Below are positions 1 through 7,824 of a stretch of 21,261 bases of DNA, in pieces (within the stretch, counting starts at the first letter, position 1; each line of letters starts with the position of its first letter). Below the pieces are notes generated by a model. That model ran no database searches and was not told the DNA's origin. It saw nothing but the letters and a program-made list of their open reading frames with translations. This DNA is from a virus. The DNA lies in the IMG/VR virus record IMGVR_UViG_3300002483_000018, positions 15,607 through 36,867 of that record; one strand, given 5' to 3'. The position numbers and the translations under genes were made by a program.

Positions 1-3000
1 ACACCTAGCGATATACACGGCGGTGCTTTCACCTTAATGTTTGAAACTAGCGTAAAATGGGATGGTTACGGTGTTTTAGGCTCTAGAGGAAATGCAGGTG
101 TAATTAACAAAGCAGGTGGACATACCGTTGTTTTGGAGGCTGCTAAGAAGTATTCACTTCAACATCATTTCCCTGACCCTCGTGAAGTCGGGGCTTATCA
201 AATTGTAATACAGCCGAATTTATTCGATAGTCAAATCATAGGGTATCACTATTACAATAGTGTACAGAAATTAACAAGTCAACAAGTACACACAGTTATT
301 GGAACTGAGTATGTTGCCGCTGTTGGTGCTTTAGTTCTATACTTAGATGAAGCGACACAAGCAGATGTTAGAGGTTGTGAAGTATTCATCAATGAGATTA
401 TTCTTGACCAAGAGCCTGACTTTGGTTCACAATTTAACAAAATACCACCATTGTCTTTATTCAATCCATTCGGAGTTGAAATGAGTGAAAGCCCTTCGTT
501 TACAAGAAGAGCATTCCCGTATAGTAAAATGTTCTCAAACGCCACACCAAGTATTACTTTGAATATACCTTGGTGGAGTATTTTACATAAAGTAGCACCT
601 GATGATTCAAGTGCAAATGGATTTAGACATTTATCTCAAATTAAATTAGATAATTACTATGAAGTATCGAGAAGTACTTTTGGTAATATAGGAATGCAAT
701 TAACAATTGCAGGATATCCATCTGTATATCCTGACATATATTCGCATATATTACAAAATACATCTCTAAATCCAAAAGCAACTGTTGTAAGTAGTACAGG
801 TACAACTGTAACTGTTGATGATGCTAGTATATTCCCTGAGACACCATATTATGGACAGAAATTAGAATATGTAGATTCTAATGGAAAACGCAGAACTTCA
901 GATTATACGAGAAGAAGTGGTCTTCAAAATGGAACTGTCAATGTAGCAAATCAATTTACTGGGGTATCTGCAACAGGGTTTGTATCTAATATTGTAGATG
1001 GTGAAACTGTAATTAGATTAACTAGAGCATATGATACAATGCCTTCAGTTGATATATTTACAAAAATAGATAAGAGTATATTTGCAACTAATTTAGATAG
1101 ATTAAAAACAGGTACAAAAGATACATCTAATTTACATATACCTGATGCATATTTATGTATGTGGCATCATAACTTAGGCCGACCATATACATTCTATTCT
1201 GATTCTACAAGAACATGGAATGGTGATACAAATGATAGGGCAATAGATAAGCAATCTTACAATTCAATGCCCGAACATTTTGAAACGTTTAGATATCAAG
1301 ATGCAATTTATGGAATGAGTCTTGGGCCATTTGATTTGAAAATAAAGACTCCTAATTCAACTAAAGATGGAAGTGTTACAGTTGCAAATAGCACACATTC
1401 ACAAGCAGGACAAGACCAAGCATCAAATTACATCATGTTGAATCGGTTTTGGCCTTGTGGTAGTCGTGGTGGCCCTCATAGTAGCAGACCCGATGTATTC
1501 GTACAGGCTGCTGCTAGTTGGATAGTTCCGAGGGCTTACGGTTCAGATGATTTGTATCGCTGGTATGATAACACCACAATAGGTGCTGCTTACTCAAGAA
1601 CTAATGGAATAACAAAAGCAAAAATCACAACAGGCCAATCTTACAGATTACCGTTTGGTTATCGTATAAGTTTGCGTCAAGCGATTAACAAACCTAGATG
1701 GGGGCTAATCCCAACTCGTGCTGCTCTTGAAGATGCTATTTCCGGCGTTTCTGCTACTAGTGTTGGGTTTAAGGCAGGTCCACTTGTACAAATCGAAACA
1801 AGAACTTGGAACGAAGCAGACGGTGGTGGGTCGAAAACATATCCTACAACTTATGTTGGAATAATGGAAAGATTGACTAATTTCGCTGGTCAGTTGGGTA
1901 CAGACAAATACGAAGTTCAAGTTAGAAGAAGTGATGGTCGAAGGATGACTAGACCTTTTGGTTCTCCAGTTAGAACTCTAAGAAATAACAACAAGGTAGA
2001 AAGAGACTGGTGGGGAGATGAAGAAGGGAAGGGCATTACAAGGCTCGTAGAGGCCTCTCAGTACTATATGGTGGATTGGTGGGGTAATACTCGTGGAGAG
2101 GCTGTAAGACGTGCTCCAGTGCGTGGATTCGGTATTAGACCAGCATGGGACTGTGGGGATGCTTACGAATATGATAGAACAAACGGCAGAACACCATATC
2201 AGAGGGTTTGGAATAATGGAAAACCAATTTTCAATTTGAAGAATGTTGTTAATTCAAACGGCGAAGTAAGCGTGACTACAAACTTTACAATCCCTAGATT
2301 TGGTGGAAGATTAAACGACGATAATACAAATTTATCTACAATCTTAGTAGATGTCTTTGCTCCCACACACGCATTAAGAATTGGTGATATGGGTGGCGGA
2401 AGGGGTGTTAGATACCCAACAGCATTCAATGAAGATTTGCTAACTGAAATTTCAGCACCTATCCATACAACAGGTATGGTTCTCAGTCATAACACTGCCG
2501 AGCCAACCTTTGGAGAAGGTCTGTTACGCCCCCGTAACGATGTACTGCAAGCCGATGAAATCCCTCGTGGGATTAGCGCTAGACTAGAAATTGCAGAGGA
2601 TGGTTTGTTGAAGCCGGAGGCTGTTGTAAGTGATAGAGTAGAAGAAATTTCAGGTTCTAGCCCCCACAAAGATGCAGTTTCTCGCTCTAGCCCAAGAATT
2701 GGTATTGATGCAGAAACTATCGAAGGAACAGAAAAATCCCATATTGTGATTAATACAGAAGCCCACAGTTTGCATACTGATAGAAATGTTGGTCAGAGAA
2801 CCGTACTGCATGGTGCTTACTCCATAGGCTCTCAGTCACTTGGTTACGCCGATTATACAAACTTCTCTTTCAATAACACAAATGGTGCAAACGCTGGTGT
2901 CTTGAAATTTAGTCACACATCTAACATGAGACCTTTAGGCGGCGACTATATTTTGGAAGCAAGAAATTTTGCTGGTCTTTTCGATGATACTGGTTGGGGT

Positions 3001-3609
3001 GTAACATCCTTAACTGGTTCAAATAAAACAACAAATCCATACCAAGATACTACAACTTACACCGCAGATACTAGAAGAAATAATGATACTGATAAAACAA
3101 TTCAATTCTTAGTAAGACCAGTTAGAGTCTTAGATAAAAACCACGTTGAAATATTTAGAAGTAAATTCTCAGCATTGAAACAAAGTGACGGGGATTACTT
3201 CCAAGGTAGCGCCGGTGGAAAATACGGACTGTTTGTTTACAACACCCCAAGCGGAAGAACTGCGACTACCAACTTACCTGATACACGTGCTATTCCAAAT
3301 GCAAATGGACCGTATATGCCTATCATCTATATGTCCACTGGCAATGATGCTGTGCCGTCTTCTATGGGTGCTAATTTACTAGGTACAGAAGTTACAAATT
3401 TCAATAAGGATACATTGTTCAATACTGTTTGTAGATTAGTAATTACTGAAAATACACTTCTCCACCACAGAAGCGATGCACCGAGAAGAAAGAATTCTGA
3501 ATTAATAGACTACAATATAAAACCGAGATTTAGCCAATCTTTACATCCAAAAGGTCACAAGGCAGATGTGGACTTTGGAACTTCGGACCATACAGGTGAT
3601 GCCGCATGA
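1..3609 (+). CDS. Very large virion structural protein, 5' end outside the window
   Basis: The frame is open from base 1 and the first ATG (37) has no ribosome-binding site before it, so the gene probably starts left of the window; at least 1202 residues are visible. I do not recognise the family. The protein is beta-rich, Asn/Thr/Gly-rich and lacks obvious membrane segments. Roughly residues 260-345 (counted from base 1) read like a small module common in phage structural proteins: 'TTVTVDDASIFPE', a Tyr-containing strand, an 'YTRRSG' turn and a short repeat of the pattern. Residues around 640-730 are rich in Trp and Arg. It overlaps the downstream hub-like gene by 4 nt (ATGA), which places it in the tail or baseplate module. 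A large tail-tip, baseplate or capsid-associated protein are all possible. That it is a virion protein is an inference from position and composition. Confidence 0.7.
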   Translation, partial: TPSDIHGGAFTLMFETSVKWDGYGVLGSRGNAGVINKAGGHTVVLEAAKKYSLQHHFPDPREVGAYQIVIQPNLFDSQIIGYHYYNSVQKLTSQQVHTVIGTEYVAAVGALVLYLDEATQADVRGCEVFINEIILDQEPDFGSQFNKIPPLSLFNPFGVEMSESPSFTRRAFPYSKMFSNATPSITLNIPWWSILHKVAPDDSSANGFRHLSQIKLDNYYEVSRSTFGNIGMQLTIAGYPSVYPDIYSHILQNTSLNPKATVVSSTGTTVTVDDASIFPETPYYGQKLEYVDSNGKRRTSDYTRRSGLQNGTVNVANQFTGVSATGFVSNIVDGETVIRLTRAYDTMPSVDIFTKIDKSIFATNLDRLKTGTKDTSNLHIPDAYLCMWHHNLGRPYTFYSDSTRTWNGDTNDRAIDKQSYNSMPEHFETFRYQDAIYGMSLGPFDLKIKTPNSTKDGSVTVANSTHSQAGQDQASNYIMLNRFWPCGSRGGPHSSRPDVFVQAAASWIVPRAYGSDDLYRWYDNTTIGAAYSRTNGITKAKITTGQSYRLPFGYRISLRQAINKPRWGLIPTRAALEDAISGVSATSVGFKAGPLVQIETRTWNEADGGGSKTYPTTYVGIMERLTNFAGQLGTDKYEVQVRRSDGRRMTRPFGSPVRTLRNNNKVERDWWGDEEGKGITRLVEASQYYMVDWWGNTRGEAVRRAPVRGFGIRPAWDCGDAYEYDRTNGRTPYQRVWNNGKPIFNLKNVVNSNGEVSVTTNFTIPRFGGRLNDDNTNLSTILVDVFAPTHALRIGDMGGGRGVRYPTAFNEDLLTEISAPIHTTGMVLSHNTAEPTFGEGLLRPRNDVLQADEIPRGISARLEIAEDGLLKPEAVVSDRVEEISGSSPHKDAVSRSSPRIGIDAETIEGTEKSHIVINTEAHSLHTDRNVGQRTVLHGAYSIGSQSLGYADYTNFSFNNTNGANAGVLKFSHTSNMRPLGGDYILEARNFAGLFDDTGWGVTSLTGSNKTTNPYQDTTTYTADTRRNNDTDKTIQFLVRPVRVLDKNHVEIFRSKFSALKQSDGDYFQGSAGGKYGLFVYNTPSGRTATTNLPDTRAIPNANGPYMPIIYMSTGNDAVPSSMGANLLGTEVTNFNKDTLFNTVCRLVITENTLLHHRSDAPRRKNSELIDYNIKPRFSQSLHPKGHKADVDFGTSDHTGDAA

Positions 3610-5042
3610 CACTAGTTGAAGATTCGGCTGGTCACTTCAATGTGAGTCCTGACGCTATAATGACTGAGACAAGGAAACCTGTTTTTGTTGATAACGCAGT
3701 TCACTACAGTTTAATCAATCCCCAAACTTCTAACAAACAAAAAGTTACGATTGAAAATAGAAAGAATGCTACATATCACACCGCTTCAAATTCTTCGTAT
3801 GAAATTGTAGAAAATAATTCTACACTAGAAATAACTCATTCTGAAAGAGCAGGACATAGATACGAAAATGCCCCTTGGTATGAAAATTCAAAACTATCTT
3901 CATCTTCAGATAAAAGGATATTAATTTACGGAAAAGAAAAGCAAAAAGAAAGACTACAATTGAATAGTTTTGAAACTCATACTAGAGGCATTAAAGCGAA
4001 TCTCTCTAATATGCAGGGTAAAACATTACAGGATATCGGTTTTACAGGAAATGAAGTATATTTGGGACAACCAGTAGATATTGGGCTAAGAACCACCGAT
4101 TACGCCTTACAATTAACTAAAGAAATTACAAGTGATGTAACATCTGTAAACATAGCAATGCCTAGAACTATTACTAATGCTACCTCAACGAGAAGAAAAC
4201 ATAGTACTAGTTTCTTGGCTGAAGATGTAAAGAACATCCCAATACTTTCTGCTTTGAAATTTGTCTCAAGACATGATAATAGAGTGGTGTATTTTGACAG
4301 GTTTGGTAATATTATCTATGTACCTTTCAATTTTTCAGACGCTTCTAGAATGGTAAAATCTAGTTTAAGACAAGGTACTGAAAGAACAAATCCAGTTGAT
4401 AGCGTAGTAAATCGAGTTACAGTAGCGGGTATTCCTTTAGCGTTAAACAGTAATGTCGAAGTTACAGTTGATGATGGTTCAAGACAACAGGGTAAATTTG
4501 ACTCTTTTATTCAATCAACTAATACACCTGTTTTCGATTCTTCGATAAAAACTGAAAGAGCCGCTAGAAGAGTCGCTCGTCAAATTTTGAAAGCCACCGC
4601 TCTAATGAAAGGTGCAATTGAAACAGATGGGCATCCAAACAGTTGGGATTTAAGGCCGGGTAATTTAGTAACTTACAAAGGGAAAAAATATGCAATTATG
4701 GAAGCGGAACATTCTTTCAATTCTAATCTTTCAAATTTCAAATTCCTCGCTTTAGATGTTGGGCTTGAAGGTGCTATTCAGGGTGTAAGTGAAGGATTTG
4801 TTGCTGAAGGTAATTTATCCAATAAGGATACGACAATACAAATTCAAAAAGAAGATTTGAGTTTATTCGATGAACTAGACATTTCATTCTTTACAGTAGT
4901 AAAAACAAGAGATGTATCTAATAGCGGGTATATCATCGGAAAGAATGCTGGGCGAAGCCTACCCGGTATAGGAAAAGAATCTCTAGGTACAGCAAAGAAA
5001 AAAGTAATTAGTTTCACGGAGGATTTAGATGTCGGCTTCTGA
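3606..5042 (+). CDS. Tail hub / baseplate-like protein
   Basis: 478 residues, starting at an ATG that overlaps the stop of the preceding gene (ATGA). Residues about 205-400 follow the layout of tail-hub proteins of the XkdQ / late-control-D type: 'ALKFVSRHDNRVVYFDRFG' (a small domain with an aspartate-rich turn), then 'VVNRVTVAGIPLA', then a helix rich in Ala and Arg ('AARRVARQILKATALMKG'), and then 'LRPGNLVTYKGKKYAIME', the usual strand pair before the end of that fold. Such proteins form the ring at the tail tip that joins tail tube to baseplate. The N-terminal 200 residues are beta-rich and not recognised. The C-terminal 80 residues are extra and contain a Lys-rich stretch. It overlaps the next gene by 14 nt. 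The hub assignment is pattern-based and moderately sure; a virion role is likely from context. Confidence 0.6.
   Translation: MTLVEDSAGHFNVSPDAIMTETRKPVFVDNAVHYSLINPQTSNKQKVTIENRKNATYHTASNSSYEIVENNSTLEITHSERAGHRYENAPWYENSKLSSSSDKRILIYGKEKQKERLQLNSFETHTRGIKANLSNMQGKTLQDIGFTGNEVYLGQPVDIGLRTTDYALQLTKEITSDVTSVNIAMPRTITNATSTRRKHSTSFLAEDVKNIPILSALKFVSRHDNRVVYFDRFGNIIYVPFNFSDASRMVKSSLRQGTERTNPVDSVVNRVTVAGIPLALNSNVEVTVDDGSRQQGKFDSFIQSTNTPVFDSSIKTERAARRVARQILKATALMKGAIETDGHPNSWDLRPGNLVTYKGKKYAIMEAEHSFNSNLSNFKFLALDVGLEGAIQGVSEGFVAEGNLSNKDTTIQIQKEDLSLFDELDISFFTVVKTRDVSNSGYIIGKNAGRSLPGIGKESLGTAKKKVISFTEDLDVGF
5018..5022 (+). promoter_or_regulatory. Strong ribosome-binding site inside the preceding gene
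   Basis: GGAGG lies 6 nt before the ATG at 5029 and within the last codons of the hub-like gene. It supports that start although the two genes overlap by 14 nt. Confidence 0.7.
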
Positions 5043-5373
5043 TAATTTGAAAAGAATTTTAATTGATACAATTGCTTCTAACATAAACGAAGTTGTGTTC
5101 GGTTTTGATGGGACACCGGCAACCAGCAGTGACGGCTCAGTAGGAAGGCCAGCCGTAACTGTAACACCTACGATTACGGTACTCGATACTTCGACAATTT
5201 TGATTGAAGCGAACCTTCCAATCACTGAATCTTTCAATGAATCTATCAAGGAGGTACACCTCCGACTAAAAGATAGCAACGGCTTTACGCCGATATCAAG
5301 ACACGCAATTCGACCTATATTGAAAACTACTGAAAATGAAATGAGCGTTCAGATACTTATGGAAGTGAAATAA
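5029..5373 (+). CDS. Small baseplate or fibre-connector-like protein
   Basis: 114 residues; the start is set by GGAGG 6 nt upstream and the gene overlaps its neighbour by 14 nt. The N-terminal part holds a helix ('DNLKRILIDTIASNINEVV') and a Gly/Ser/Pro/Thr stretch. The C-terminal half reads 'KEVHLRLKDSNGFTPISRH' followed by 'RPILKT' and an alternating hydrophobic strand. This matches the general scheme of the N-terminal attachment domain of phage tail fibres: 'itEigL..d.dG.ll..', a Lys-containing turn, then a beta strand. The stop overlaps the ATG of the first tail-fibre gene by 1 nt (TAATG), so it may adapt the fibres to the baseplate. That role is an inference. Confidence 0.55.
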   Translation: MSASDNLKRILIDTIASNINEVVFGFDGTPATSSDGSVGRPAVTVTPTITVLDTSTILIEANLPITESFNESIKEVHLRLKDSNGFTPISRHAIRPILKTTENEMSVQILMEVK

Positions 5374-7811
5374 TGGCTAACTCACTAGACGGACATACAG
5401 ACGGCGCAAATGAAGGATTAGTGGATGGAAGTCACATCGTAAGTCCTAGTTTTACTAATCTTTACGAATTAGCGAGGGGTAATGGAATTCTTCTGTTAGA
5501 AGATGCTGTCGCAGATGACGGTGATAGAAACACACCTGCTAACTTGCCGGGTGCTATTGCGACTACCGGAGATGCCCATATCGTTCAAGTGAGGGGCGGT
5601 CATGCTGTTATTGACAATGTTCTGTACAACTTTTGTGGCGGGGATGGGAGTACCGCTAACATTACTATAAACAGCAGTAGTTCTAATTTACAAGGTTCAA
5701 CAACCGCTTTAACTAGTGGTCAAGAGTGTATTTTCGTTGTATATTTATGTACAGATGGCAATAATAATTCTTTAAGATTTGAACAAGGGACACCTGTTAC
5801 AACAGCATCCGCATTTCCTACAACACCAAAAGCGTTTTTGAAAGACCCACTATCTTCTCTTACTTCAAAACAATCTTTTGTTATAGCCACTATTAGAGCA
5901 ACTTACAATGGAAGCGCCGCTGCTGCTAATGATTTGAAAATTACAATTTCAGAAATAAATGATAAGAGAGGTTACATCCGACCTTCGCCTATTTATTTCG
6001 CACCATTAACTGGAGATTCTAGTGCTTCTGTTGATTCACACACCGATTTAGATAACTTCCACGCTTCTGCTAGTACCGAAACTGGAGACCTCACCGCATC
6101 TTCTCTTGGTGCTATGTGGATGAGCAGAGGGCCGGATGACCCCGGCCAGTCTGAAACTAACGATGTATTGTATTTCTCCGGTTTCCAAGATGGTAACAGG
6201 CGAACATTTAGGCTTGGGCCTGATAAATTAGTCAATCTTCCTTCTAGTGGCGGAACAACGACTTTCACTTTTGATGCAGGTACAAGTTACAGATTAGCAA
6301 CAGATGTGGCTACGACTCTCAATCCAACAGGCACTTTCCCTAGTGGGCATACCATAGCAGTAGCAAACGCTAATTCAAGTGGCGCTACTAATAACATCAC
6401 ATTCGATGCTTCAGGTTTGAATGATACTATCGTACCTACAGAATCTGCTATTTATTCGTACAATGCTGATGGGTCTGCTTGGGTTAGAATGTTCAATTCT
6501 ACAACAACTAGTACATCTTCAGACGGCGCATCAGGTAGGGTGCAACTGAGTGATGGGTCTTCAGGTTTTACAAGTTCTGCTAACTTATCTTTCAATACTA
6601 GTTCAAACGAGTTAACTGTAAATGGAAAATTAACCGTAACTGGGCTTATTGACCCTACTGGCTTAGAATTAACACCACAGTCGTCTAATCCTGTAACGGG
6701 TGGTACTGCTGGAAATACACTTTGGTTAGATAGTACAGATTCTAATAGATTGTATCAAGGCTCAACTAAAATTTTACAAGATGGAGATTCTGTTGCCAGC
6801 GATTTAAATTCGCTATCAGCCGGTGTTGTAGATGTAGCCACAGATTCTTTTGGCTTTATTGATTCTAATGATTCTAATAATTCTAAGAAAGAAACAATTG
6901 CGGATTTAGCAACCGCTATGGCTGGTACAGGAATAACTGCATCTAGTGGTGCATTCAATTTAGATGCTAATCAGGCCGGTATCACTAGCATAGGTCCGGC
7001 AGGAACACTTACTGTAAATCAAGATTTAACCATAACAGGGAATCTCACAGTAAGCGGTACTACCACTACTGTTGACACAGCCACTCTAAATGTTGAAGAT
7101 ATCAATTTAACTTTAGGAAATGGTGTTGGAAATGATGCCGCTGTAAATGGTGGTGGAATTACCTTAGATTCTTCAGATGGCGATAAAACTATTCTTTTCA
7201 GTGATACTAACGATGCTTGGGAATTAAATCTCCATACCCTGCCTAGTGCAGATAGCACTTACGATTTAGGTACAACTCTAATTCGCTGGAGAGCAGGATA
7301 TTTCGATACGGTTTATGGTGCTGGAAATTTCACTACAATTACTGGTAGTGGAGATGTAACAATAGACACGAATGTGTTGAAAGTAAATACTACTACAGAT
7401 AGAGTCGGTGTAGGACAGGCTTCTCCCGATGCAACTTTCCAAGTGAAAGAAACAGGATTCGGGTATGGTAGCACGACTGATGCTAGCACAAGCACTTCCA
7501 CGGCAATTGATGTTACGTTATTTGATAGAACAAAATTTAGAGCAGCAAAATTGTTAGTAGAAGTTGAGAATACTACTGACGGCGTTTTTGAAGTTGCTGA
7601 AATGATTTTAACACACAACGGTACATCAGGCGCAGGTGCTACTGGAGCATCACTAACAACCTACGCTGTGGCGCAATCTGATGCATCAGAGACCGCACAA
7701 GGAACATATGATGCCGGTATAAACGGGAGCAACGTTGAATTACAAGTCACCCCCCTGCATAATTTAAAGAATATGACCGTGAAGGTGTCGTGGCAAGCAA
7801 TAACAATATGA
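5373..7811 (+). CDS. Tail-fibre protein 1 with cyanophage-like modules
   Basis: 812 residues rich in Ser, Thr, Gly, Asp and Asn, starting at an ATG that shares one base with the upstream stop. Residues 1-220 form a distinct head region ('MANSLDGHTDGANEG', 'HAVIDNVLYNFCGGDG', later 'ISEINDKRGYIR'), probably the attachment end. Residues about 300-545 are repetitive beta-rich shaft. Residues about 548-620 carry the module 'LTITGNLTVSGTTTTVDTAT', then 'LGNGVGNDAAVNGGGITLD' and 'ILFSDTNDAWEL', well known in marine cyanophage and pelagiphage fibres. Residues about 709-812 form a terminal domain with 'AAKLLVEVENTTDG' and 'LTTYAV' that recurs in the two genes downstream and may be the outer tip. Its function would be host recognition and adsorption on the virion surface; module similarity is clear by eye, while the receptor is unknown. 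Confidence 0.75.
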   Translation: MANSLDGHTDGANEGLVDGSHIVSPSFTNLYELARGNGILLLEDAVADDGDRNTPANLPGAIATTGDAHIVQVRGGHAVIDNVLYNFCGGDGSTANITINSSSSNLQGSTTALTSGQECIFVVYLCTDGNNNSLRFEQGTPVTTASAFPTTPKAFLKDPLSSLTSKQSFVIATIRATYNGSAAAANDLKITISEINDKRGYIRPSPIYFAPLTGDSSASVDSHTDLDNFHASASTETGDLTASSLGAMWMSRGPDDPGQSETNDVLYFSGFQDGNRRTFRLGPDKLVNLPSSGGTTTFTFDAGTSYRLATDVATTLNPTGTFPSGHTIAVANANSSGATNNITFDASGLNDTIVPTESAIYSYNADGSAWVRMFNSTTTSTSSDGASGRVQLSDGSSGFTSSANLSFNTSSNELTVNGKLTVTGLIDPTGLELTPQSSNPVTGGTAGNTLWLDSTDSNRLYQGSTKILQDGDSVASDLNSLSAGVVDVATDSFGFIDSNDSNNSKKETIADLATAMAGTGITASSGAFNLDANQAGITSIGPAGTLTVNQDLTITGNLTVSGTTTTVDTATLNVEDINLTLGNGVGNDAAVNGGGITLDSSDGDKTILFSDTNDAWELNLHTLPSADSTYDLGTTLIRWRAGYFDTVYGAGNFTTITGSGDVTIDTNVLKVNTTTDRVGVGQASPDATFQVKETGFGYGSTTDASTSTSTAIDVTLFDRTKFRAAKLLVEVENTTDGVFEVAEMILTHNGTSGAGATGASLTTYAVAQSDASETAQGTYDAGINGSNVELQVTPLHNLKNMTVKVSWQAITI

Positions 7812-7824
7812 TAAGGTGAATTAA

